Origin: Collinsella aerofaciens
Lineage (GTDB): Bacteria > Actinomycetota > Coriobacteriia > Coriobacteriales > Coriobacteriaceae
Direction of reading: 5' to 3'
DNA: 28,559 nucleotides
NCBI GenBank assembly: GCA_021639365.1
Contig: JAJXHK010000027.1
Coordinates: 1 to 28,559, forward strand
Shown in pieces: positions 14,723 to 22,046 of this stretch. Made by a program: the position numbers and the translations under genes. The notes below the pieces were generated by a model. It was not told where the DNA came from and did not search any database. It saw only the letters and a list, made by a program, of their open reading frames with translations. Position 1 is the first letter of the stretch. Each line of letters opens with the position of its first letter.

Positions 14723-15319
14723 ATGGCAATCGACAGGACTCCTGTTCTTAAGCGCTGCCGTCAGCTCGGGATCGATCCCGCTGAGCTCGGTTACAGCAGC
14801 AAGAAGGAATCTATCCGTCAGCCCAAGCGCCGTCGCAAGGAATCTGAGTACGGCATGCAGCTGCGCGAGAAGCAGAAGGTCAAGTTCATCTATGGCGTTC
14901 TGGAGAAGCAGTTCCACGGCTACTTCAACAAGGCCCGTAAGATGAACGGCGTCACCGGTGAGAACCTCATGATCATCCTTGAGTCTCGCCTCGACAACGT
15001 CGTCTTCCGTCTTGGCTTCGCCCGCACCCGCAAAGAGGCTCGTCAGTCCGTCCGTCACGGTCACTTCACCGTGAACGGCAAGCGCGTGGACATCCCGTCC
15101 TACCGCGTCAAGGCCGGCGACGTCGTCGCTGTCGGCGAGAAGTTCCGTGACCTCCTCCCCATCAAGGAGGCCCTGATTTCCTCCGAGCGCTTTGAGGTCC
15201 CTGGCTGGCTCGAGGTCGATATCGAGAAGCTGTCTGGTAACGTGCTCGCTCTGCCGACGCGTGAGCAGATCAGCGGTGATATCAACGAGCAGCTCATCGT
15301 CGAGCTCTACTCTAAGTAG
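14723..15319 (+). CDS. rpsD: 30S ribosomal protein S4, cysteine-poor form
   Basis: A 198-residue protein of normal S4 length, a primary 16S rRNA binder and an accuracy determinant. The S4 RNA-binding domain is clear at LESRLDNVVFRLGFARTRKE and RQSVRHGHFTVNGKRVDIPS. The N-terminus, which carries a four-cysteine zinc site in some bacteria, has only one cysteine here (C12), so this is the zinc-free form, although S14 and L36 in the same operon keep theirs. AAAGGATC precedes the ATG by about 9 bases. S4 represses the alpha operon in E. coli. Confidence 0.98.
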   Translation: MAIDRTPVLKRCRQLGIDPAELGYSSKKESIRQPKRRRKESEYGMQLREKQKVKFIYGVLEKQFHGYFNKARKMNGVTGENLMIILESRLDNVVFRLGFARTRKEARQSVRHGHFTVNGKRVDIPSYRVKAGDVVAVGEKFRDLLPIKEALISSERFEVPGWLEVDIEKLSGNVLALPTREQISGDINEQLIVELYSK

Positions 15320-15351
15320 TCCATCCGGGCTGCTGAGGCTGGAGGTAATAC

Positions 15352-16293
15352 ATGTCAGAATTCATTAGGCCTCAGGTTCAGGTCGAAGAGATCAACGAGA
15401 CGTCTGCTCGTGTCTCCGTCGAGCCGCTCGAGCGTGGCTACGGCGATACGCTGGGTAACTCCCTTCGTCGCGTACTTCTGTCCTCGCTCGAGGGTGCCGC
15501 CGTCGAGGCTATTCAGATCGATGGTGCACAGCACGAGTTCATGACCATCCCTAACATGGTCGAGGATGTCACCGACATCGTCCTGAATGTCAAGGGTCTT
15601 GTCTTCAGGGCTCTCGGCACGACCGACGAGGCGACCGCCACCATTTCTGTTGACGGCCCCTGCGAGGTCACCGGTGCGGACTTCTTTATTCCGTCCGAGT
15701 TTGAGCTGGTCAACCCCGAGCAGCACATTGCTACGCTTACCGAGGGTGGCCATCTCACCATGAGCATGCGCATCGGCTATGGCCGCGGCTATGTCTCTGG
15801 CGAGGCTAACAAGCGCGACAACGATCCCATCGGTGTGATCCACGTCGATTCGCTGTACTCGCCGGTGTCCCGTTGCGCCAAGCTCGTTGAGGCTTGCCGT
15901 GTCGGTCAGCACACCGACTACGACCGCCTTGTCCTCGAGATCGAGACCAACGGCTCCATCGCTCCGCGCGACGCCGTGGTCCAGGCTGCCAATATCATCA
16001 ACCAGCATATGGCTGCCTTTATGAACCTTGCCGAGACCCCCGAGGTCGAGGAGGAGGCTTCGATCTTCGCTCCCGAGGTCACCAACGACAACGCCGAGCT
16101 GGACAAGCAGATCGAGGATCTGGACCTTTCCGTCCGTTCCTACAACTGCCTTAAGCGCGCCAGCATTCACTCGGTCCGTCAACTCGTTGAGTTCTCGGAG
16201 AACGATCTGCTCAACATCCGTAACTTCGGTGTTAAGTCGATCGAGGAAGTGAAGGACAAGCTTGAGTCCATGGGCCTGAGCCTGAAGGCTTAA
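15352..16293 (+). CDS. rpoA: RNA polymerase alpha subunit
   Basis: A 313-residue protein, typical for this class. The N-terminal dimerisation and assembly domain covers about residues 1-230 (ERGYGDTLGNSLRRVLLSSL). A short acidic linker follows (VEEEASIFAPEV), then the C-terminal domain from about 245, with CLKRASIHSVRQLVEFSEND and NFGVKSIEEVKDKLESMGL, which binds UP elements and activators. GGAGGT lies 7 bases before the ATG. It follows S4 and precedes L17, as in most bacteria. Confidence 0.98.
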   Translation: MSEFIRPQVQVEEINETSARVSVEPLERGYGDTLGNSLRRVLLSSLEGAAVEAIQIDGAQHEFMTIPNMVEDVTDIVLNVKGLVFRALGTTDEATATISVDGPCEVTGADFFIPSEFELVNPEQHIATLTEGGHLTMSMRIGYGRGYVSGEANKRDNDPIGVIHVDSLYSPVSRCAKLVEACRVGQHTDYDRLVLEIETNGSIAPRDAVVQAANIINQHMAAFMNLAETPEVEEEASIFAPEVTNDNAELDKQIEDLDLSVRSYNCLKRASIHSVRQLVEFSENDLLNIRNFGVKSIEEVKDKLESMGLSLKA

Positions 16294-16323
16294 TGCTTCG
16301 CATATTTGAGGAGAAACTAGACC

Positions 16324-16806
16324 ATGCGTCACAACGTTAAGAAGGGCCTGAAGCTCGGCACCGATGCGAGCCACACCAAGGCCATGAAGAAGAGCCTGGC
16401 CAAGGCCCTCTTCGAGAACGACCGCATCAAGACCACCGAGACCCGCGCTAAGGCGCTGCGTTCGGTCGTCGAGCCGATCATCACCTGGGCCAAGAAGGGC
16501 GACCTGCACTCTCGTCGTCTGGCCATCGCCAAGCTCGGCGATAAGCAGCTCGTTGCCGAGATCTTCGACAAGGCTGCCCAGGGCATGTGGCAGGACCGCA
16601 ACGGCGGTTACACCCGCATCATGAAGCTCGGTAACCGTAAGGGCGACAACGCTCCTATCGTTATCATGGAGCTCGTCACCGAGCCTTGCACGCCTAAGGC
16701 CAAGAAGGCTGCGCCGGCCCCCAAGAAGGCCGCTGCTCCCAAGAAGGTCGAGGCTGTCGAGGAGACCGTTGCCGAGGAGGCTCCTGCTGAGGAGACCGCT
16801 GAGTAG
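16324..16806 (+). CDS. rplQ: 50S ribosomal protein L17 with acidic/basic C-terminal extension
   Basis: A 160-residue protein. The first ~118 residues are the conserved L17 core, with RHNVKKGLKLGTDASHTKAM, then RAKALRSVVEPIITWAKKGD and GNRKGDNAPIVIMELV. The remaining ~40 residues are low-complexity: an Ala-Lys-Pro half followed by an acidic half ending in EEAPAEETAE. Extended L17 tails are common in actinobacteria, and their role is unknown. GAGGAG precedes the ATG by about 9 bases. It is the last gene of the operon, followed by a strong terminator. Confidence 0.97.
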   Translation: MRHNVKKGLKLGTDASHTKAMKKSLAKALFENDRIKTTETRAKALRSVVEPIITWAKKGDLHSRRLAIAKLGDKQLVAEIFDKAAQGMWQDRNGGYTRIMKLGNRKGDNAPIVIMELVTEPCTPKAKKAAPAPKKAAAPKKVEAVEETVAEEAPAEETAE

Positions 16807-16832
16807 ACATTCCGTCTGCATAGGCTATATTC

Positions 16833-16863
16833 GAGGGGTACGTTCGCGTACCCCTCTTTTTTT
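16833..16863 (+). terminator. Strong intrinsic terminator of the ribosomal operon
   Basis: A perfect 10-bp stem, GAGGGGTACG (16833-16842) with CGTACCCCTC (16847-16856), closes a TTCG tetraloop and is followed by seven thymines. This is a textbook Rho-independent terminator 27 bases after rplQ. Confidence 0.97.
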
Positions 16864-16898
16864 GTCGCGATACCGTTGATTGTTTGTTGGGAGCGCCC

Positions 16899-17723
16899 AT
16901 GACCGCGCCGTCTGATTTCAATTCGATTCCCGAGCTCGATGCCACGTTGGTGTTTCGTGTGGCCTATGACGGCTCGTCCTATAGCGGATTTGCCGAGCAG
17001 CCGGGACAGACGACGGTTGCGGGCGAGCTTCGTCGTGCTATCGAGACGCTGCTGCGCCGCCCGATTGACTTGACGTGTGCGGGGCGTACCGATGCTGGCG
17101 TGCATGCAGTGGCTCAGTACATCAGCGTACCCGTAACGGACGCTGAGCTTGCTCTGACGCGCCGTAGGTGGCTGCGGGCTATGGATGCCCTCCTGCCCAA
17201 AGATATCGCCATAAACGAGGTCTACAAGGCTCGTAAGGGCTTTTCTGCCCGCTTTGATGCACGCTCCCGTACGTATACGTATCGCATCGCCGATCGCGAT
17301 GCGCGCCCCGTGCTCTCGCGCGGTGCGGTTTGGTGGCATCGCTATCCGCTCGATGTCGACGCTATGGCTGCCGCTTGCCCCGCGCTCTTGGGTGAGCAGG
17401 ACTTCAAGAGCTTTTGCAAGGTCGCCTCGGCCGTTGGCAAGCCTACGCACCGTTGCGTGATGCGCGCCGAGTTTGGCCACGAAGTTGCGTTTGGCGAGGA
17501 CATTTTGACCTTCACGATCGAGGGCAACGCGTTTCTGCATTCGATGGTCCGTACGATCGTCGGCACGCTCGTGGAGATCGGCATGCATCGCCGTGAGCCT
17601 GAGTGGATGCGCGAGGTTATTGACGCCTGCGACCGTATTGCCGCCGGCCCCACGGCGCCTGCCTGCGGCCTTACGTTTATGGGCGTCGATTACGATCCTG
17701 CCGAGCTTACCGTGCTCGACTAG
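16899..17723 (+). CDS. truA: tRNA pseudouridine(38-40) synthase TruA
   Basis: A 274-residue cytoplasmic enzyme modifying uridines 38-40 of the tRNA anticodon arm. The catalytic aspartate is D65 in CAGRTDAGVHAVAQ. Further family marks are RFDARSRTYTYRI, VWWHRYPLD and a C-terminal FLHSMVRTIVGTLVEIG. The ATG at 16899 has GGGAG 5 bases upstream; a TTG at 16884 would add five residues and lacks support. It often sits right after rplQ, as here, but the terminator between them means it depends on read-through or on a promoter I could not identify. Confidence 0.95.
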   Translation: MTAPSDFNSIPELDATLVFRVAYDGSSYSGFAEQPGQTTVAGELRRAIETLLRRPIDLTCAGRTDAGVHAVAQYISVPVTDAELALTRRRWLRAMDALLPKDIAINEVYKARKGFSARFDARSRTYTYRIADRDARPVLSRGAVWWHRYPLDVDAMAAACPALLGEQDFKSFCKVASAVGKPTHRCVMRAEFGHEVAFGEDILTFTIEGNAFLHSMVRTIVGTLVEIGMHRREPEWMREVIDACDRIAAGPTAPACGLTFMGVDYDPAELTVLD

Positions 17724-17884
17724 GGGAGGGCTTGGCGCACCGTACGTAGACACCTTTCATCTGTGAGCTGCGCGTGTGCAACATCTGTTCTTGGCGTGCA
17801 ATACAACCGGTGTCTCATTGCTTTTATTGCCGGGGTGTACCATGAACCACGGTTTGATTCATTGCAGTCGAGAGGACGGAAAAC
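17724..17884 (+). other. Gap between truA and the glycosyltransferase-like gene
   Basis: This 161-base spacer contains no recognisable gene, strong hairpin or convincing promoter. Base composition drops slightly in GC. A ribosome site for the next gene (GAGAGGA) lies at its end. Confidence 0.3.
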
Positions 17885-18925
17885 TTGGTTCGACGTGGTT
17901 CGCATCCGCGACTTTCGGTGATCCTTGTGGTAGAAGGTTCGCCCAGCTATGCGATGCGTGCGCTCGAGAGCGTCCAGAACCAAGACCTCTATGATCTGCA
18001 GATTGTCGTCGTGTGTCGCGACGTCGCTCCTGGTGTGCGCCATTCGCTCGAAGTTGCCGCCGGCAGGGATATTCACATCGATTTGATTGATGTTGAGGAT
18101 GCGGCGCGTGGCGCGTGTCTTCGTGCTGGGTTTGGCGCTTCTCGTGGATCTCAGATTATTGCCATGAATGCCGACGAGTGGTTTGCGCCGCAGTCGCTTT
18201 CCAAGATGGTTGATACTGCGCGTGACGCCGCGGCAGACATAGTGTTTCCCACGGTGTCGCTCGACCGCTACGATGCGCATCGAGAGCGCCATTCGCGTGT
18301 CTTGGACGCTGCCCCTCTTGCTATCGAGGGCCATTCTTCAATGGCGCGTGAGCTGGCTCAGCTAATTCCGAGCGGCTTGATTGCGCAGACTTCTGGCGTT
18401 ATGTACAGCCGCTCGTTGTTCGATGCGTGCCTGTCGCATGACAAGACATATTGTACCGTTGGGTTTATGGCGTGCGCGCTTTCGCGGGCACAACGCGTGT
18501 CCGGGTGTGGTGAGGCTTGTTTCCACGCGGTGGCGCCAAAGCTTACGGATGCTTTTGATCCCACCATGTTTGCTAGGCTTTCCGATGATGTCCGGGCTCT
18601 CGACGAGCTTACTGGTTCGCTCGAGGAGGCGGGCGATGGCGGCCAGCTGAAGGTGGCAAGCCAGAAGTTCTACTTTGCCGGACTGGTCGCCTGCATCGAG
18701 AATTTGTGTCTGAGCCCGCATGGGGTGTCGTCAATCGAGCGTTCCGCCCGCATGCGTGATATGCTCGAGGCGCCTAGAACCCGTCAGATGGTCGCTGCGC
18801 TCAAGGACAACCATCGGGGACTGGGTCTGTTGTTTGGGCCGATCGCCAGCGCCAAGCCCGCGCGCTGCGTGATGTGTACGCATCTGGCAGCTTTTCTTAA
18901 CCGGACGGGCGCAAAAACCGCCTAA
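17885..18925 (+). CDS. Glycosyltransferase-like protein (GT-A/family 2 resemblance), function unknown
   Basis: A 346-residue predicted cytoplasmic protein. The first ~110 residues resemble a GT-A nucleotide-sugar domain: LSVILVVEGSPSYAMRALES, then QNQDLYDLQIVVV, a glycine/arginine helix GACLRAGFGASRGSQIIAMN, and NADEWF (95-100) where family 2 enzymes have their DxD-type metal motif. The motif is imperfect (N-A-D-E), and the usual DDGSxD near the N-terminus is absent, so activity is uncertain. The C-terminal two thirds are mostly helical and cysteine-bearing, with no family recognised. No membrane segment is seen. The start is TTG at 17885, with GAGAGGA about 8 bases upstream. It stands alone between truA and argR, so no sugar pathway is implied. 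Confidence 0.6.
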   Translation: MVRRGSHPRLSVILVVEGSPSYAMRALESVQNQDLYDLQIVVVCRDVAPGVRHSLEVAAGRDIHIDLIDVEDAARGACLRAGFGASRGSQIIAMNADEWFAPQSLSKMVDTARDAAADIVFPTVSLDRYDAHRERHSRVLDAAPLAIEGHSSMARELAQLIPSGLIAQTSGVMYSRSLFDACLSHDKTYCTVGFMACALSRAQRVSGCGEACFHAVAPKLTDAFDPTMFARLSDDVRALDELTGSLEEAGDGGQLKVASQKFYFAGLVACIENLCLSPHGVSSIERSARMRDMLEAPRTRQMVAALKDNHRGLGLLFGPIASAKPARCVMCTHLAAFLNRTGAKTA

Positions 18926-18936
18926 ACGGCTCATTA

Positions 18937-18964
18937 CGAAACAAACTTGCATAGAATTGTTTCG
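18937..18964. promoter_or_regulatory. Inverted repeat upstream of argR
   Basis: CGAAACAA (18937-18944) and TTGTTTCG (18957-18964) are exact reverse complements separated by 12 bases. They lie just after the glycosyltransferase-like gene in an AT-rich gap. The spacing suits an operator half-site pair better than a strong hairpin. No regulator is assigned. Confidence 0.45.
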
Positions 18965-19009
18965 AAATGCGTTCTTATACACAAAAGCCTTCAAATAGCG
19001 TTAAACTAT

Positions 19010-19024
19010 TCAATCACTGATTGA
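19010..19024. promoter_or_regulatory. Palindromic operator candidate before argR
   Basis: TCAATCACTGATTGA is a perfect 7-bp palindrome around one central base, 33 bases upstream of the argR ATG. ArgR commonly represses its own gene through AT-rich palindromes. This word is AT-rich but does not match the E. coli ARG box, so autoregulation is an inference. Confidence 0.5.
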
Positions 19025-19057
19025 TTGTCTCCGCCATCTTTTGGAGAGAGGGTTTGT

Positions 19058-19495
19058 ATGGCTAAGAAACGCAATGGGCGCCAGGATGCCATTAGAGATA
19101 TTGTGCGCAATAAGGATGTCCGCACGCAGCGCGTGCTGGTTGATGAGCTCCGTGCTATGGGCTTTGATTGCACGCAGGCGACTGTCTCTCGCGATATTGC
19201 CGACATGGGGCTGCGTAAGCTCCCCGAGGGCATCTATGTTCTGGCAGAGGACCTGCATCTGCAGCGCATGGTCTCCGAGCTCGTTACCGGCGTTCTGCGC
19301 ACCGATAACCTGGTTATGATTAAAGCTCAACCCGGTACGGCCTCCGGCATCGCCGCCGCCGTTGATGCGGCAGAGTTGCCCGATGTGCTTGGCTCGCTTG
19401 CCGGCAACGATACGATTTTGGTTATTGCCCAGACGGCCGAGGACGGCGAGCGTCTCGAGGCGCTGATCAATAAGCTGAGCAATTCTCGCAAGTAG
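19058..19495 (+). CDS. argR: Arginine repressor ArgR
   Basis: A 145-residue transcription factor, a little shorter than E. coli ArgR (156). The N-terminal winged helix covers about residues 1-70, with the recognition part TQATVSRDIADMGLRKLPEG. The C-terminal hexamerisation and arginine-binding domain has IKAQPGTASGIAAAVDAAEL and LGSLAGNDTILVIAQT; the aspartate in GNDT is the usual ligand-binding position. The ATG at 19058 has GGAGAGAGG about 6 bases upstream; a longer in-frame start at 19025 has no ribosome site. No arginine genes lie next to it, so it acts at a distance. It ends at a clear terminator. Confidence 0.93.
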   Translation: MAKKRNGRQDAIRDIVRNKDVRTQRVLVDELRAMGFDCTQATVSRDIADMGLRKLPEGIYVLAEDLHLQRMVSELVTGVLRTDNLVMIKAQPGTASGIAAAVDAAELPDVLGSLAGNDTILVIAQTAEDGERLEALINKLSNSRK

Positions 19496-19544
19496 GCGTG
19501 CGGGTCGTGCGCTCGGCATTGTGTGCACTGACATAGTGGCTTGT

Positions 19545-19577
19545 AAGGGGTATCGACGTTGGTCGGTACCCCTTTTT
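19545..19577 (+). terminator. Intrinsic terminator of argR
   Basis: A 12-bp stem (19546-19557 with 19562-19573, one G-U pair) closes a GTTG loop and runs directly into five thymines (19573-19577). It lies about 50 bases after the argR stop. Confidence 0.9.
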
Positions 19578-19616
19578 GTTTGCCGGTATAAAGACCGCCC
19601 ACCAGGTCGCTTCAAA

Positions 19617-19657
19617 CTAAAAGGCCCCGAGCAGTTCAATAAGCTGCTCGGGGCCTT
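19617..19657 (-). terminator. Terminator of the penicillin-binding protein gene
   Basis: A perfect 14-bp stem (19621-19634 with 19644-19657) with a 9-nt loop. Read on the - strand it is followed by TTTTAGTTT, so it ends the - strand PBP transcript. The argR terminator faces it from the other side, giving a clean convergent boundary. Confidence 0.92.
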
Positions 19658-19679
19658 GTTGGCTTTAGTCGCGTACTTC

Positions 19680-21884
19680 TTAGCCGACCGTATCGTCAGG
19701 CGTGGGCGAGGGGTCGGGAGTGGGCGTAGGCGTAGGCGTAGGCGTGCCGCCATCGCCGCCGGTCGAACCACCAGTGGAGCCGCCCGTCGAGCCACCGGTC
19801 GTACCGGTGCCGCCGGTGGTGTCGCCGCCCGTGGTCTCGGTGGTCGTGGTCGTCGTGGTAGTCGTTGTGGTGGTTTCCTCTTCCTCTTCGTCTTCGTCCT
19901 TGTCCTTGTCGTCGTTCTCCGACTTCTTGGTGTTGTTGGTGCCGTAGAACTTCCAGACGCTGTTGTTCTTGTAGGTGGGCGCCGTTCCGGTCGCAAACTC
20001 CTCGCGCTCGGTACCGGTCAGAACGGTGTTCATAAACCGCTTAAAGACAGGCAGGTTGGTGCTGTCGCCCAGCAGGTCCGTGCCGTACTTTTGGATGGGG
20101 ATCTCGCCCGCGGAATAGCCGGTCCACAGGGCGCACGCCAGCTGCGGGGTATAGCCGCAGAACCACAGGTTGGTGGTGTTGTCGGTGGTGCCCGTCTTGC
20201 CGGCATAGGGCTGGTTGACGCTCAGGGCGCCGGCAGCACCCGTACCGCTGCCCTTCATGACGCCGGACAGAACATCGGTGACCGCGGCGGCCTCGCCCTC
20301 GGTAAGCACCTGTGAGGGATTGTCGGTGTGCTGGTACAGCACCGAACCGGTACGAGAGTCAATCTCGGTGATGGCGATCGGCTGGCGATAGTAGCCGCCG
20401 TTGGCAAACGTCGCGTAGGCGGCGGCCATCTCGAGCGGCGAGATCGAGCCGGTGCCGAGGGTCATGACGGGAACGTCCTCGATGTTGTCCTTGGCGGGGT
20501 CGATGCCGAGCTTTTTGACGAGTGAGATGATCTTGCTGTTGCCGACGGCTTCTGCCACCTGGATGTAGCCGGTGTTGGAGGAGTATGCCGTCGCCTGCTT
20601 AAGCGTGATGTTGCCATAGCTCTGGTTGGCGTAGTTTTGGACCTCGGTCGTGGTGCCCTTGGCCTTGAGCGGCGAGTTGCAGTTAAGGGTGACGTTGGGG
20701 TTCATGCCGTTTTGGATGGCAGTTGCCAGCGTAAAGGCCTTAAAGGTGGAGCCGACGGGACGCTTGGCCGTGGCATGGTTTACGTGGTTCTCGTCGGCGT
20801 TGTAGTCGTAGCCGCCCACCATGCACTTGATGTAGCCGGTCTTGGGGTCGACGACGACCATGCCCATGTCGAGGCCGTCAAGCGAGAGCGTGTCGAGCTG
20901 CTCGCGGACGGCATTCTCTGCCACCTGCTGCATCGTGGGGTCGATGGTGGTCTTGACGGTCAGGCCGCCCTTAAAGAGCACGTCGGTCGAGAACTCCTGC
21001 TCCAGCAGCTGCTTGACGTAGGAGACAAAGTAGGGCTGCGAGTAAACGTCGACGCCGCTGCCCGAGATTTCGGTCACGTTGAGGGTGATGGGCTCGGCCT
21101 GTGCGGCATCGTGCTCCTCCTGGGTGATGTGGCCCAGGCGCAGCATGTTGTCGAGAACCTTGTTGCGGCGAGACAGTGCCAGATCAGGATTGACCGTGGG
21201 GTCGTACTGCGAGGGCGAGTTGGGAAGGCCGATGAGTAGCGCGGCCTCGCTCAGGGTGAGGTCGGCGGCGCTCTTGGACAGATAGGTCTCGGCTGCGGCC
21301 TCGATGCCGTAGGCGCCGTGGCCGTAATAGATGGTGTTGAGGTACATCATGAGGATCTCGTCTTTGGAGTACATGTCCTCCATCTTGATGGCGATGTAGG
21401 CCTCGCGCACCTTACGCTCAATGGTCGAGTCGAACTGCTCCTCCTGCAGGATGGTGTTGCGCACAAGCTGCTGGGTGATAGTCGAGGCGCCTTCGTGCCC
21501 GCCGCCGAGGGTTGCCACCGCAGCACGCGCGATACCCCACAGGTCGATACCGCCGTGCTCGTAGAAGCGCTCGTCCTCGACGTCAACGGTGCCCTGCAGC
21601 ACGTAGGGGGAGACCTCGTCCTTGGTGATGGATTTGCGGTTTTGCGTGTAGAAGCTCGCGATCTTGTTGCCGTTGCAGTCGACGATCTCGGTGGGCTCGC
21701 TCACCAGATACGCGTTGGCGTCGGTGTAGTCGGGCAGATCGGACAGCCAGCGGTTGACGTTGCCGACCATGCCGATGCCAAACGCCACGCCCGCAATCAG
21801 CAGAAAGCCCAAAAACGAGAGCAGGATTATGGGCAGAGCATGCGTCTTTGAACGGCTGCGTCCCTGTCGTTGGCGAGGACCCAT
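19680..21884 (-). CDS. Class A (bifunctional) penicillin-binding protein with Thr/Gly/Pro-rich tail
   Basis: A 734-residue membrane-anchored enzyme that polymerises and cross-links peptidoglycan. A basic N-terminus is followed by one membrane segment (about 17-40). The GT51 glycosyltransferase domain has catalytic E103 in VEDERFYEHGGID, then GASTITQQLVRN. The transpeptidase domain has S379-x-x-K382 (GSTFK), S435-S436-N437 and K563-T564-G565. After about residue 655 come a charged stretch, an acidic run, twelve threonines, GGST repeats and (PT)n repeats, probably a wall-spanning tail. The start at 21884 has GGAGGT 6 bases upstream; an upstream in-frame start at 22007 has none and overlaps the divergent promoter area. 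It fits the PBP1a/PonA group, but the exact paralogue is unclear. Confidence 0.94.
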   Translation of the reverse strand: MGPRQRQGRSRSKTHALPIILLSFLGFLLIAGVAFGIGMVGNVNRWLSDLPDYTDANAYLVSEPTEIVDCNGNKIASFYTQNRKSITKDEVSPYVLQGTVDVEDERFYEHGGIDLWGIARAAVATLGGGHEGASTITQQLVRNTILQEEQFDSTIERKVREAYIAIKMEDMYSKDEILMMYLNTIYYGHGAYGIEAAAETYLSKSAADLTLSEAALLIGLPNSPSQYDPTVNPDLALSRRNKVLDNMLRLGHITQEEHDAAQAEPITLNVTEISGSGVDVYSQPYFVSYVKQLLEQEFSTDVLFKGGLTVKTTIDPTMQQVAENAVREQLDTLSLDGLDMGMVVVDPKTGYIKCMVGGYDYNADENHVNHATAKRPVGSTFKAFTLATAIQNGMNPNVTLNCNSPLKAKGTTTEVQNYANQSYGNITLKQATAYSSNTGYIQVAEAVGNSKIISLVKKLGIDPAKDNIEDVPVMTLGTGSISPLEMAAAYATFANGGYYRQPIAITEIDSRTGSVLYQHTDNPSQVLTEGEAAAVTDVLSGVMKGSGTGAAGALSVNQPYAGKTGTTDNTTNLWFCGYTPQLACALWTGYSAGEIPIQKYGTDLLGDSTNLPVFKRFMNTVLTGTEREEFATGTAPTYKNNSVWKFYGTNNTKKSENDDKDKDEDEEEEETTTTTTTTTTTTETTGGDTTGGTGTTGGSTGGSTGGSTGGDGGTPTPTPTPTPDPSPTPDDTVG
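19681..19905 (-). repeat. Low-complexity repeats coding the PBP tail
   Basis: Short tandem units are visible: GGCGTA repeats around 19723-19746 coding Pro-Thr, GGC/ACC-type units coding Gly-Gly-Ser-Thr, and a threonine run around 19841-19875. Such tracts can change length by slippage. The reading frame is intact here. Confidence 0.8.
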
Positions 21885-22046
21885 ATATTGACCTCCAGGT
21901 ATGTCGTGCCGGACGGTGGATGTGCCGTCGGGGCAGGATGGACATAAGTTATTACACGATAAACCAAACGGGGCGCGCGAGGCCTCGTGTATGCTGGAAG
22001 ACGGCATTTTTCAGAGTGAATGCATACCTTGGTAAGGAGTTTGTCG

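Noticed and set aside
21885..22007. Longer N-terminus for the PBP
   Set aside because: The extra 41 residues lack a ribosome site and resemble translated intergenic DNA, and GGAGGT marks the start at 21884.
22020..22046. Earlier start for the U32 gene
   Set aside because: The ATG at 22020 has no ribosome site, whereas AAGGAG is well placed for 22047.
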